Of a stretch of DNA of 64,000 nt, positions 1-9,697 are shown one piece after another (the stretch's first letter is position 1; each line of letters opens with the position of its first letter). The stretch lies in the NCBI RefSeq assembly GCF_040100845.1, contig NZ_JAZHSH010000001.1, forward strand, positions 2,340,501-2,404,500, written 5' to 3'. The stretch comes from Chengkuizengella sp. SCS-71B. Its GTDB lineage: Bacteria; Bacillota; Bacilli; Paenibacillales; KCTC-33759. The notes beneath the pieces were generated by a model. That model saw only the letters and a program-made list of their open reading frames with translations, did not search any database and was not told the DNA's origin. The position numbers were made by a program, and so were the translations under genes.

Positions 1-44
1 CTACTAAAGTCTATAAAATGACCTGAAGAAGTGCTTGTTGACAT
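1..44 (-). CDS. partial gene start, unknown (next gene after the large tail fibre)
   Basis: The minus strand shows an ATG at 44-42, six bases after an AGGGGGTG ribosome binding site, followed by an open frame reading M S T S T S S G H F I D F S to the window edge. Only 14 codons are visible, so no function can be given. It lies 12 bases after the stop of the large fibre gene and is probably co-transcribed with it. By position it could be another tail, chaperone, holin or lysin gene. Confidence 0.6.
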   Translation of the reverse strand, partial: MSTSTSSGHFIDFS

Positions 45-56
45 AGATATCACCCC

Positions 57-3000
57 CTATTGATACGTCAATATCAACTCACCGTTTTGGTCTAAGTACC
101 CCTGTATTTCTCCTGTTTTCGTTCTCCATGCATTAGGTATAATAGCAGGATTTCTTTCACCCTTATCTAATTTAACTAACGGTTTACCCTTAATCGGTAG
201 CAATAACCCCACACCGTTTTGAAAAGTATCTATTAATCCAGTTTCATTGTAGATACTCACCACAAATAGTTTTAACTCATTTTCATGCATAACTAAATTA
301 CCGATTATTCCAACCATCGGCTTTTGTAAGGTGGAGATTCCATATTGAGTTATAAAATAGTCTTTAAATCCTGATCCATTGATTTGAATAGACTTTCCAA
401 CATTCACATTCTTACTGTCTGCTGCTAATGGGATATTTGCAAAACCAAACTCACCAAACACTTTTAATGAATCATTACCAACCCTGTAAAGTGGGTTCAT
501 CCAATGATGTATACCTTGTTTATCCCCTACAGCACTTGATAAGTCTGAAACTAATATTTCATCTCGTTCTGCTAATACCGTTACATTTTTAGTCGATTCT
601 AATGGTTTAGGTACTGGAACGTACTCATACCAAAGAGCCACACTATCTGTTATTCCTGTACGGTAGTCTTTAATTGGATATTCCATTTTTAATTCTTTGG
701 TTTCTTTTCTTACTTTGACTACGTTGGATTTTACATAGTCTACTTCTTCACTTAGTTCTACATCTAGCTTGATATAGTCGGTGTATACAATGCTGTTTGA
801 GTTTGCTCCTGCTGGATGAGTGCTGTGAACTAAGATGTATACTTTTTGGTCGTTGGTGATCCTATCTGATAAATCGCTAGCAATTGAGTGACTTAATGTT
901 GATGGTGTTTCTAAAGTGTTAGAAGTAGCTACATTCCAATTTTCTGTATCAGTGTTCCATATTTTCACATTAGCTCCGTAAGCCAATTCATTCCCATCGT
1001 AACCTTGACCATAACCAGTCCATGAAATGGAAAGTTTACGAAGTTTGTCTTTTAGCTCGGATAAGGATAATCCTAAATGGGATAGGTCGAATTCGAATAC
1101 CTCATATCTTGTACTCCCACTAGGATTATCACTGGAGCTAACTATTTGTCCGTCTTGCTTTCCAATTTGATCTAGTGCGAATTGAGTGTGTTCAGCACTC
1201 AAAATATCGACACTAGGTGCATCTGGTCCTGTGTAATAAAACCATTTATGCGGTACACTAACATCATTTCCTAACGTCTTCCCTAAATAGTTCAACGTAG
1301 TTTTGGATTTGCGTCCTGGTGTCCATATTGGGTTAGGATTTATGTCTTTTTCTAGTTTTAGGTTTGAAAAATCAAATAAGTGCATACCTTCAACTGGATT
1401 AACTACATTACTAGCCCATAAATAAAATGCTCTACTAGTTGAATTTTCGTCAATCATCTTTGAAACAGAAATCCTTAATTTGTCCCCTGCTTTAACTGTT
1501 TTGTCAGTACGAGTCGAATATGTGACGTTATCATATAAATTCGCTACGATCCTGCAATCTTGTTTAATTTCAACATCTGCTGAAAATGTTACATTTCCAC
1601 TAGGTATTACATCCATATCAAACCGAGCCATGTTATGACTACTACCTAAATTAGCACCCTCACCTATATATAAAGACACTTTTCCAAGATCACTTATTTC
1701 TAATACTGCTTTGTTCTGTACTCCATATACAACCTCAACAGGAAACGCTTGATTCTGTGTAAGTAAATTCTCAGTCATCACTGGAAACGAATTTTCTGGA
1801 ACCAACACATCATACCGTGCTTCAGATAAATCGATTTGTATTTCTAACTCAACGTAATCTGTGTAAATAGTGCTAGGGGTTACTCCATCACTTGGATCAG
1901 TGTAAGCAAGGAAGTGAACGAAACCGTTTGAGTCAATAGCTGTCTGCATAGTTGCCCCTATGTTGTTTTGCAAAATAGATACAACGTCTGCTTCATGAGA
2001 AAACACCGAATCACCTGTTTCCCAAGCACCATTTTTGTACTTTGTTAGATATGCAACATTACCATTAGGGCTTTCACCATAACCGTGCCAGTAAAAAGAA
2101 ATATAATGCAACCTATCTTTCGCCCTCTGCACCTTATCCTCAATCGTCACACAACCTTCAAAGAACCCTTCGCCTAGTTTGTCTTGAATAGCTCGTATGA
2201 TGTTGAATGAGAATAAGTGTAAAGGGCAAGTTCCACCGTTTTCAGCAATGGCAATATTTATGTCACCACCAAGGGAATAAAGATCATCATACTCATTATC
2301 ACCATGTTCTTCTGTAATCGCACTAGGTATAGATATATCATTAGCATGGTGCTTCTCTTTAGCCATATGAGGATTTAAATCCGTATTATTTTGTGTCTTC
2401 CCTTCAAAATTAGCTTTAATCGTCACAATTCCATTATCAGACTTAACAAGTTTCTGACCATTTACTTTACCTTCCAGCACGTTCTTAGGTACATGTTCAA
2501 TTCCTTGACCTCCTGCATAATTAACACTGTATTCTAATATAATTGATGCTGTATTATCACTTGGAACTGTATCTATGGTGTATGTTGCGTCACTCGTTGC
2601 TAGATTCATCCATGTTCCGTTTATTCCGTCTGCTTTGACTACTGGTGTTGATGTGTCTAGTGTGGTTTCTACAATCCAATAACTACTTATGTCAGTACTG
2701 TTGTATTCTGCATCCGTTGATATAATGTTATTTAAAATATCTATAGCTATCACTGTAATAGTGAGACTATAATCTGTATCGTAGTTTGGCTGCCAAAGAT
2801 TATAAGTATCTCCTATTGAAAGTTTCGACACATCACTTACTTTAAATTTTGTAGAATCTAAAGTTAGATCCTTGTGAATATGCCCATCTGCATAGCTAAT
2901 AATCTCTGAGATTGCTGTATCTTCATCTATCACACCACTAACAATTCCATCATATCCTTTAACTTTAATCGTATCTCCTGTTGACCAAGCACCTTCGGTA

Positions 3001-5366
3001 GCTTGAGTAACTTCAATATGCTTCAAATGGTCATTCGATGAAACTGCTATTTTATCGGTCACCTTTTGGCTTGTTTGAGCATCTGATAGAATGCGTTTTT
3101 GGTCTGTTAGGTCAAAACGTGTGTTGGTTTCTTGGTTGGCATAGTCATATGGGACGTACCATTTTCCGTATGGGACGAAAGGTTGTATTTCGACCAACTG
3201 ATTACCCTTTATAAGCATTAGGTTCTTAAATATATACTCACTCGTATCTATCCCATTACTAGGAAAAATAGACACACTCTTAGTATTACTCGGTGTTGTA
3301 AAAACTGCATTTTCTCTAGCATTATATTTTTGGTCTATTTGATTATCTGATTCATCATACATCACAATGTCATAATAATGTTGACTTGAGATTTTAGGAA
3401 ATAATAAAGTATACTCAGTATTTGGAGCTACCTTAATGTTTACTTTGCTTGATTTGTAAGTTCCAGTAGGATTCAAATACAATTCATAAGGACTTAATAT
3501 AGTTGCATCATTATTGATACGATCCCACTCATAAAATGGAGGTATCAAATTCTCAATAACATTAGAATAGCCATTCACATAAGGAAACTTCTCTGCTAGT
3601 TTATCCCCTTTCCATTCGGGATCTACATCTATTAGGTTATATTCTTCTTCTGTAATTTCATAGACTCTTGTTTTATCGAAATAGACTGAGTTTACAGTTC
3701 CTACATTGGAGTAGTTATAATGGATAACACGAAAATCATTGGCTTCTGGCACTAATGCGGCAACATAAGCTGTTTCCCATTCTTGGCTTTCGGTGATATA
3801 ATTATCAAGACCAAGCTTATTTTCGCCATCATATAAATAAAATCTGCTTGTCGAATTTTTACCTATACATTTTGTTTTCGTGATGGCTAAAATATACTTT
3901 CCATTTAACTTGCCACCAAATCTAAAGTCTGCTCCTCTGGTAGCATGTATGTCACCAGCATTAGCATCGATTCGCAATGATTTCCCACCATCAACACTTT
4001 CCTCAGAAGTACTTAAAACACCCCCCTCTTGAATATTAAAATAATATAGACTATCAGGAATACCGTTCTTATTACTATCTTGTTCAAAATCTCCGCGATA
4101 ACTTAACAAATTTACTAACTCACGTTCAACCCCATCATTACCTTTCACTTTTACAGCTTGCAACTCAGGTTCAATGTAACTCGGTGCTTTCTCCAACCCA
4201 AAATACTCTTTCTTCATCCCAACATTTCCGTTTTCCCCTGCTAAGAGTCGGTTAAATTCTTCTTGCATAATCTTGTTGTAATCTTCGCCTGTTAAACTGA
4301 CTTTGTGTCTTAGGTCGATGATGTCACGTTGATCTATGATGTTGGAGTATAGGTTGTCTGGACGGTCTGAAATACTTAGAATAGTTCCACCAGTTTGTGA
4401 CCAATTACCATTATTGTTCATGATAACTACTTTATTTCTATCAGTATTAATTTTTGTGATAATCCCCCATAACACACCGCTGTTATCTTTTACAAGATCA
4501 CCAACACTCACCCATTCGTCAACAACTTCATTGTTATTGATTGTTACTTCTAATTCATCTTTAGTTGGGATAGCACCAAAATCAGACCATGATAGCCACT
4601 GCTCTTTATACTCCCTAGCACCATTCCCATTACTGGAGTTATATCCTCCACTATTTCTACGTTTGATACGAAACATTGGGATGGCATAGACGTAGCCGTC
4701 TGATGTTTTTAAACTTGATATATCGTTTGCTTTGCCTCGACCTGCTACATATAAACCAACATCACTAATTCCAATTCCACCACTACTTAAACTTCTTCTA
4801 ATAAATTCAGGAGCAAAATGAGAAGTAGCTCTGTAGTCTGGGTGACCGTCTAATGGAGTTTCGTTCCCTCCTTGAGCTGTAGCTACTATAGCTACTGAAG
4901 AACTATACCCAATCCCTTCAGGAAATACCTCAAAATCCACCCCAGCAACACTTCTAACCCTCCAACTCATTTCATACCCATTACCCTCTATAGGGAACCA
5001 AGCTTCAAGGAAAACTAAGTCCTCACGTTTTCCCTCTGTTGGTGCTTCTGGTAGTTCAATTTCTGTGCCTTCTGGGATGGTTAGTAGATAACCGTTTATA
5101 TTTGCTACTTGTTCTTCTACTAATGTAATTTTGTTTTCTCCAAATTCTAGGTCAGATATGTCCAAGAATCCGCTATGAATGGAATTTCGAATTAAACCCA
5201 CTTGAGCATCTTCGAGGGATACGTCGTTATCGATTAAGGTTTGTAGCGCTTGGTTAAAATTCTCTGGATACGCTCTTGTGCTTTCTGTAAACCCTTTAAC
5301 AATTTTATTGATACCTACTTTTTTAGACCCGTTCAGATTTGTTAACGTTTCTGGTTGAAGTGGCAT
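57..5366 (-). CDS. very large tail fibre / receptor-binding protein of contractile module R (1769 aa)
   Basis: Last complete gene of the contractile module, directly after the baseplate genes, where PBSX-like elements encode their tail fibre. The start is ATG with GAGGTG just upstream. The first 130 residues look like a baseplate attachment region. The middle is a long run of Ser/Thr/Asn/Asp-rich beta-type sequence with many YTDY and WxGYG repeats, as in sugar-binding jelly-roll modules. The C-terminus reads WRTKTGEIQGYLDQNGE, a tip peptide also found as a relic at 31.7 kb. It probably sets target-cell specificity by binding a surface glycan or protein. No enzymatic motif was recognised. Fibre function is inferred from size, place and composition. 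Confidence 0.7.
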   Translation of the reverse strand: MPLQPETLTNLNGSKKVGINKIVKGFTESTRAYPENFNQALQTLIDNDVSLEDAQVGLIRNSIHSGFLDISDLEFGENKITLVEEQVANINGYLLTIPEGTEIELPEAPTEGKREDLVFLEAWFPIEGNGYEMSWRVRSVAGVDFEVFPEGIGYSSSVAIVATAQGGNETPLDGHPDYRATSHFAPEFIRRSLSSGGIGISDVGLYVAGRGKANDISSLKTSDGYVYAIPMFRIKRRNSGGYNSSNGNGAREYKEQWLSWSDFGAIPTKDELEVTINNNEVVDEWVSVGDLVKDNSGVLWGIITKINTDRNKVVIMNNNGNWSQTGGTILSISDRPDNLYSNIIDQRDIIDLRHKVSLTGEDYNKIMQEEFNRLLAGENGNVGMKKEYFGLEKAPSYIEPELQAVKVKGNDGVERELVNLLSYRGDFEQDSNKNGIPDSLYYFNIQEGGVLSTSEESVDGGKSLRIDANAGDIHATRGADFRFGGKLNGKYILAITKTKCIGKNSTSRFYLYDGENKLGLDNYITESQEWETAYVAALVPEANDFRVIHYNYSNVGTVNSVYFDKTRVYEITEEEYNLIDVDPEWKGDKLAEKFPYVNGYSNVIENLIPPFYEWDRINNDATILSPYELYLNPTGTYKSSKVNIKVAPNTEYTLLFPKISSQHYYDIVMYDESDNQIDQKYNARENAVFTTPSNTKSVSIFPSNGIDTSEYIFKNLMLIKGNQLVEIQPFVPYGKWYVPYDYANQETNTRFDLTDQKRILSDAQTSQKVTDKIAVSSNDHLKHIEVTQATEGAWSTGDTIKVKGYDGIVSGVIDEDTAISEIISYADGHIHKDLTLDSTKFKVSDVSKLSIGDTYNLWQPNYDTDYSLTITVIAIDILNNIISTDAEYNSTDISSYWIVETTLDTSTPVVKADGINGTWMNLATSDATYTIDTVPSDNTASIILEYSVNYAGGQGIEHVPKNVLEGKVNGQKLVKSDNGIVTIKANFEGKTQNNTDLNPHMAKEKHHANDISIPSAITEEHGDNEYDDLYSLGGDINIAIAENGGTCPLHLFSFNIIRAIQDKLGEGFFEGCVTIEDKVQRAKDRLHYISFYWHGYGESPNGNVAYLTKYKNGAWETGDSVFSHEADVVSILQNNIGATMQTAIDSNGFVHFLAYTDPSDGVTPSTIYTDYVELEIQIDLSEARYDVLVPENSFPVMTENLLTQNQAFPVEVVYGVQNKAVLEISDLGKVSLYIGEGANLGSSHNMARFDMDVIPSGNVTFSADVEIKQDCRIVANLYDNVTYSTRTDKTVKAGDKLRISVSKMIDENSTSRAFYLWASNVVNPVEGMHLFDFSNLKLEKDINPNPIWTPGRKSKTTLNYLGKTLGNDVSVPHKWFYYTGPDAPSVDILSAEHTQFALDQIGKQDGQIVSSSDNPSGSTRYEVFEFDLSHLGLSLSELKDKLRKLSISWTGYGQGYDGNELAYGANVKIWNTDTENWNVATSNTLETPSTLSHSIASDLSDRITNDQKVYILVHSTHPAGANSNSIVYTDYIKLDVELSEEVDYVKSNVVKVRKETKELKMEYPIKDYRTGITDSVALWYEYVPVPKPLESTKNVTVLAERDEILVSDLSSAVGDKQGIHHWMNPLYRVGNDSLKVFGEFGFANIPLAADSKNVNVGKSIQINGSGFKDYFITQYGISTLQKPMVGIIGNLVMHENELKLFVVSIYNETGLIDTFQNGVGLLLPIKGKPLVKLDKGERNPAIIPNAWRTKTGEIQGYLDQNGELILTYQ

Positions 5367-5383
5367 ATGGACACCTCGCTTTC

Positions 5384-5764
5384 TTAAAATTCTGCATCGT
5401 AATCAAATTCGATGGTTGTACCAGTGTCTAACCCTTTATTTGTAAAGGTTTTCATGGCGACTAAATGGTTGTCTGCGTCGATTAAACCAGCTTCGTTAAT
5501 GTTTTTACCTATTAAATTGTCAGCATCTGCATTTATACTTACAGAATATCTAGCGGTGTAGTTGTCAGGAAAACTTTTCGTTACATTTTTAGAAATCACC
5601 TGATTAAATAGTGCACTTTCATTCCCTGTTAACGATTTTGGCGTACCATTCCCATCTGTACCTCCTGTACCGAAAACGATTTTTGTCACTTTGGGTAATG
5701 AGATATTTCCGGCATGAGCTTTTGCTAATTTCTCTCTGCCTTTGTTTGTTTTTACACTTGCCAT
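5384..5764 (-). CDS. short tail-fibre-collar-like protein (126 aa)
   Basis: A 126-residue protein between the DUF2313 baseplate protein and the large fibre. It has AGAGGTGG eight bases before its ATG, inside the end of the preceding gene. The N-terminus (ASVKTNKGREKLAKAHAG) and the segment INEAGLID resemble the N-terminal attachment part of phage tail-collar fibre proteins that are usually much longer. Here that part is a separate small protein, so it may act as an adaptor between baseplate and fibre. The family assignment rests on recognised sequence style and gene order. Confidence 0.55.
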   Translation of the reverse strand: MASVKTNKGREKLAKAHAGNISLPKVTKIVFGTGGTDGNGTPKSLTGNESALFNQVISKNVTKSFPDNYTARYSVSINADADNLIGKNINEAGLIDADNHLVAMKTFTNKGLDTGTTIEFDYDAEF

Positions 5765-5767
5765 GTG

Positions 5768-6889
5768 TTAAACCACCTCTTCATTAAATAAATTATTTTG
5801 AACGTACGTTCTCATGCTAAGTTTGTCAGATTGTTTCATATAATGATTTATTCCAAGTGGATTTTTCCCGTCTAACATAAAACTGCCATCCATAACGGAG
5901 GAACCATCTAAGTACAAACCGTTAGATTCAGCGAATGGAAATGCACCTGCACCCACCAAGCCTGCTTTTACATGCATGTGACTGGAGTTAGAATAAGAGA
6001 AATCAAATAACGTTTTCACTTGTGTTTTGAGCAATGTATAGCTTTCATAATCAAGATAGACCGCGGTGAATACTAAAAGCTTTATATGGGTGTAAAATTT
6101 CTCAGATTGAGAGACGTAATGCTTCATACCCTCTGGATTTTCCCCATCACTAAAAAAAGAACCATCCAAGCCCCAAGATCCATCTAAATATCTTCCATCT
6201 GCATTAGGGGTAAAAGGATAAGTTCCTGGTCCAATAAAACCGGCCTTGAAACGAATTGTTTCTTGTTTAGCATAGCTATAGCTGATTTCCGTAGCTATTT
6301 GCTGAAGCAGAACCATTTTAGTCGCATGAGATACGTCCATCTCTAATGTAAGCAATACTCGTAAAAAGAATTCATAAGACAAATGTGCCGGTTTCATCTC
6401 ATATATAACTTGTTTGACAAACTTCACAAGTTCATTGTCAATAGAATCCTGCTCCAGTGCTTTGATGAGCACTTTAAATGTGTAATCTGTTAGTTCCTGT
6501 CCTGCTTCATCAAAATGACTGATGATCTCTACAGGTAAGTCCCCTGCAGCACTTGAAATGATTGTTTTAAAACGTTCACGTGTAAGCGGCTGTTGGGTTT
6601 TCGCTTGAATCGTAGATAAAATTCGATTTCTTCGGAATTCATCATCTTTCAATTCATTCACAGGGAGACCATAAGCTTCCTCCCAATAAGACAACGCCCA
6701 AGTTGCAGTTTGCGGGAATAACTGCAGCTGTATATCTGCTGCCCATTCGTGAAGCTGATCAAACTCCGTCCCTATTTTCTCAAATACTCTTTGTACAAAC
6801 AGACTGTTTTGCAAAATCGGAGAAACGTATTGAATTATTCTTTTTCCACTGTCACTCGTTTGTAAAATTTCTTCTTCTATTTTATTCAT
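5768..6889 (-). CDS. baseplate protein, XkdU/YmfQ-like (DUF2313), with duplicated C-terminus
   Basis: A 373-residue protein that follows the gpJ-like gene, as xkdU follows xkdT in PBSX. Residues 1-190 match the DUF2313/YmfQ style, with an early PQTATWALSYWEEAYGLP segment. These proteins cap the baseplate wedge and connect it to the fibres. The rest is a tandem duplication: a segment with FKAGFIGPGTYPF then YLDGSWGLDGSFFSDG is repeated as VKAGLVGAGAFPF then YLDGSSVMDGSFMLDG about 100 residues later. XkdU itself is only about 190 residues, so the repeats are an extension that may hold the fibre. The start overlaps the upstream stop by 8 bases. Confidence 0.75.
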   Translation of the reverse strand: MNKIEEEILQTSDSGKRIIQYVSPILQNSLFVQRVFEKIGTEFDQLHEWAADIQLQLFPQTATWALSYWEEAYGLPVNELKDDEFRRNRILSTIQAKTQQPLTRERFKTIISSAAGDLPVEIISHFDEAGQELTDYTFKVLIKALEQDSIDNELVKFVKQVIYEMKPAHLSYEFFLRVLLTLEMDVSHATKMVLLQQIATEISYSYAKQETIRFKAGFIGPGTYPFTPNADGRYLDGSWGLDGSFFSDGENPEGMKHYVSQSEKFYTHIKLLVFTAVYLDYESYTLLKTQVKTLFDFSYSNSSHMHVKAGLVGAGAFPFAESNGLYLDGSSVMDGSFMLDGKNPLGINHYMKQSDKLSMRTYVQNNLFNEEVV

Positions 6890-7970
6890 TCATACTCACA
6901 TCTCCTAATACAGCGACGTTGGAATCAGGAAGTGCAATGTTATTTTCACTGCCATTGATGAGCAAATTGCTATAATCTAATACACCTGCTGTAAAAGAAA
7001 TCGCTGCCCCTATTTTGGAATGAATGATGCTGCCTCCAATTTCAATGTTTGAGATGACGGTTCTAATGTTTTGGATGATGTTTTCCTTTACTTCTGTCTC
7101 ATTGGTTCCTGCATATAACGTTAATGTAAAAGACAAATGCACTGGATATTCTGTAGGAGATTTCACAATGGCTTTGACACCGATCCCCGCATTTTCATTA
7201 ATCTTCTCCTGTACATCTTGGATTAAAGCTTCATTACCAGGATTTCCATTTGCGTCTAATACGACAATCTCAACGGTGCCTGGACCGTCTAATTCAGGAA
7301 AAATAAATACTTGCCCTACTCCATCCACTTCTTGTGCCCAACGGAGATAGTCGTTCATGTTGCCTACGTACGATTGATTTTTATTTTCTTCTAAAATACG
7401 CAAGCGAAGACTTTCATCATTTTCCGCCTCTGTACCCCCAGAGGTCTGCTCCCGATTTTCCACATGCACGATGCCGTTTACGGAAGAAGACAGAATTTGA
7501 ATTGCACCAATAACGACATTACCAATCGTGCCTGCTTCAATGGCTTCAATCTGAACCTCTACTTCTCCTGTGTCTGGTACAGTGGCTTCCTCGGTTGTCA
7601 CAAATTCAATAGAGGAAACGTGTCCATCTGAAGCGGTAGCAGCAACAGTTCCTGCCGGAATAAATGTACCTGCTGCCCCTTTAAAACAAATCATTCCAGT
7701 GGCTTTCAGAGCTTGTTTGCGTTTGACCCCTTTCATCTCAGCATGGTAATCCAAATAGGTACTTGAAGCGAATTGAGGAAACGCCATTTCCAACATCCCT
7801 TTAAACTGCATTTCGATCATTTCGGCTTTTTCAATGGCAGTTGGCCTTGTTAAAGTGTAATATAATTCTCCTTCTGAAGTGTCGATTGAGGTGGGAACCT
7901 GCTCTAACATTCTTTGATGAATGTTCTCTTCAGTTTGGTCTTGTAAAAAATCTGGAAGTTCTATACTCAT
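6882..7970 (-). CDS. xkdT: baseplate J-like protein (XkdT family)
   Basis: A 362-residue baseplate wedge protein of the gpJ/XkdT family, which forms the ring around the spike in contractile tails. It begins with a DFLQDQTEENIHQRML helix and contains the typical EGELYYTL and KGAAGTFIPAGTVAAT segments. The family's usual motif around EQTSGGTEAENDESLRLRILE lies near residue 180, followed by a C-terminal domain seen in all baseplate J proteins. Length is normal for the family. It overlaps both neighbours by a few bases, indicating translational coupling within the baseplate block. Confidence 0.9.
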   Translation of the reverse strand: MSIELPDFLQDQTEENIHQRMLEQVPTSIDTSEGELYYTLTRPTAIEKAEMIEMQFKGMLEMAFPQFASSTYLDYHAEMKGVKRKQALKATGMICFKGAAGTFIPAGTVAATASDGHVSSIEFVTTEEATVPDTGEVEVQIEAIEAGTIGNVVIGAIQILSSSVNGIVHVENREQTSGGTEAENDESLRLRILEENKNQSYVGNMNDYLRWAQEVDGVGQVFIFPELDGPGTVEIVVLDANGNPGNEALIQDVQEKINENAGIGVKAIVKSPTEYPVHLSFTLTLYAGTNETEVKENIIQNIRTVISNIEIGGSIIHSKIGAAISFTAGVLDYSNLLINGSENNIALPDSNVAVLGDVSMNE

Positions 7971-8410
7971 GCGATCAACCTCCCTTCAAGTTGTTCTTCT
8001 CCCCAAATTGTTCGAACAGTAAATTGATAACCGACTGTATCTCCTTCCCATGAAAATGAAAAATCGCCAACTTCTTTCGTTTGTGGATTAACCATTAACG
8101 TTTCTGTAATGATTCTTTTCAACTCACTTTCATTGGCTTCTCTAGGAAGATTGCGGTAAATTAAATCATCAAATTCATGCCCATAATCACGAGGATAAGC
8201 TAAATGTCGATAACGTGGTGTAGACAAAATAAACATGACCCATTGTTTATAAGCGTCAATGCCTTCTATAAAAGGAGTTTTGCCATCTGGTGTTCTCACA
8301 AAATCCCCTTTTTCAAAATCGAAAGCCCAAGTTTTCTTGGATCGTTCGCTTTCTTGTTCTGTAATTTGTTGTTCTTCAAATGGGATGGATTCTGGAAATA
8401 AACTCGCCAT
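7967..8410 (-). CDS. xkdS: baseplate wedge protein, XkdS-like (DUF2634)
   Basis: A 147-residue protein between the xkdR- and xkdT-like genes, the fixed position of xkdS in PBSX-type elements. The sequence has the family pattern DGKTPFIEGIDAYKQWVMF, then TPRYRHLAYPRDYGHEFD, then a late LMVNPQTKEV motif. This is the gp25/lysozyme-like wedge fold family (DUF2634) that triggers sheath contraction. It overlaps xkdT by four bases. Assignment is from motifs plus order. Confidence 0.85.
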   Translation of the reverse strand: MASLFPESIPFEEQQITEQESERSKKTWAFDFEKGDFVRTPDGKTPFIEGIDAYKQWVMFILSTPRYRHLAYPRDYGHEFDDLIYRNLPREANESELKRIITETLMVNPQTKEVGDFSFSWEGDTVGYQFTVRTIWGEEQLEGRLIA

Positions 8411-8411
8411 T

Positions 8412-8729
8412 TTATTTCACCACCTTGCTTAAGATAACTACCTGTTTGCCATCTACGATGCAGCAAAGTACTCGATCACCTTTTTCAAATTGACTTTTTA
8501 TATCGATCTCAGCTTCAGCTTTTGATGGCATATATTCATTAGGTTGTTCGAAGGTTATAGTTGTTTTTAAATTAGCCGCATAATAAGGATCATGAATTTC
8601 ATGTTTGTTCTGATCTAACTTCACGCCTCTAGTAGAGGTTATGGTACCAAAGTGAACAGAAGGCATGGGGAGATTGGATTTGACTAAATTTTTCATTTCA
8701 TATACTGCATCTTGAAATACACTGCTCAT
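8412..8729 (-). CDS. xkdR: baseplate/spike-associated protein, XkdR-like (DUF2577)
   Basis: A 105-residue protein with an N-terminal helix (AVYEMKNLVKSNLP), a short beta region and a C-terminal EKGDRVLCCIVDGKQVVILSKV motif. This fits the DUF2577/XkdR family, small OB-fold proteins that are part of the tail spike complex in PBSX-like tails. It overlaps the xkdQ-like gene by four bases and is followed after one base by xkdS. Length is normal for the family. Confidence 0.8.
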   Translation of the reverse strand: MSSVFQDAVYEMKNLVKSNLPMPSVHFGTITSTRGVKLDQNKHEIHDPYYAANLKTTITFEQPNEYMPSKAEAEIDIKSQFEKGDRVLCCIVDGKQVVILSKVVK

Positions 8730-9697
8730 GTAAAATACCTCCGTTTCACATATTCATTTGATCCCATCTTAATCTCCATCCGACCCGGATTACCTAACTC
8801 ATGTCGAACAAAGGTCACGATTAAATCTAAATTGTTAATATGAACTAAATCACCTGCGCGAATGGAATGGATGTCAACCGTTACAGCGGAAAAATTCTCT
8901 TGGTATCCACTCAGTTTGGCTTGCGCTGCTTTTTTTGCTTCTGTAGCTGTAGTCATATTGCTGTCTTGAATAATCTTTTGCAATGTACCGTATTTATTCG
9001 TTTCCCCTTCTTCAACAGCAAGCACTGGGGAAGATTGTTTGTCCTGACTTTTCCCTAATACCTTCACTTTTGTTGCAATGTTGTTTAATGTACGAGTTTG
9101 TTTTATTTCTTCAAAAATATCTTCGTTGATTTCCCAAACTACTTCATTTGAACCTAACTCGAAAAGTTCCAAGCCTTTGGGCCACATTCTGACTCGATAT
9201 AACTTACCACCTTTGTTGGCTGTTTCATGAAGGTCACTTTGAATCCAAGAGGAAAGTTTTTTCACCGCAATGTTACTTTTTGCTAAAGAAATTTGAGTAT
9301 CTGGTACTTTCCACAAGGGGATATTCCAATCATTTGCGTATTCTTTTAAACGTTGATTTGCCGTTTGACCTGAAGTAAACAAATATTCTTCTTCGCTTTC
9401 AGTTAAATATTTACTCAAATCATAGACTGTGATTTCTAATCGTTTTGTGGCTCTTTTCGTACTTTCAATATGCCAAATGACTCCATGAATCACTTCGGTT
9501 TGTGTAGTCGAGTCAGACTCTTGCACAAATACTTGAATCGTTTGCCCATTATGAATGCCTGTTTTCTGCAAATCCTCTGTAACGATTAGCGTTAATTCAG
9601 CGGAATAAGCAACTTGATCCATGGAATCTGTCAATGATAGTTTCTCAATTAAATCTGTAATATCCCTATCTTGATTTAATACCACTTGAAAGGTCAT
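8726..9697 (-). CDS. xkdQ: tail hub protein, XkdQ-like
   Basis: A 323-residue protein of the XkdQ family, the hub of contractile tails (gp27-like fold) that connects tube to spike. It starts MTFQVVLNQDRDITDLIEKLS and shows a typical KSWIQSDLHETANKGGK-like helical centre and the C-terminal VDIHSIRAGDLVHINNL stretch. The family is sometimes labelled hydrolase, but no catalytic motif is evident here. The start overlaps the LysM gene stop by four bases. Position between xkdP- and xkdR-like genes is as in PBSX. Confidence 0.85.
   Translation of the reverse strand: MTFQVVLNQDRDITDLIEKLSLTDSMDQVAYSAELTLIVTEDLQKTGIHNGQTIQVFVQESDSTTQTEVIHGVIWHIESTKRATKRLEITVYDLSKYLTESEEEYLFTSGQTANQRLKEYANDWNIPLWKVPDTQISLAKSNIAVKKLSSWIQSDLHETANKGGKLYRVRMWPKGLELFELGSNEVVWEINEDIFEEIKQTRTLNNIATKVKVLGKSQDKQSSPVLAVEEGETNKYGTLQKIIQDSNMTTATEAKKAAQAKLSGYQENFSAVTVDIHSIRAGDLVHINNLDLIVTFVRHELGNPGRMEIKMGSNEYVKRRYFT

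Noticed and set aside
4336-4689. Plus-strand open frame of 117 codons inside the large fibre gene
   Set aside because: It lies entirely within the fibre gene on the opposite strand, has no ribosome binding site and no recognisable features.
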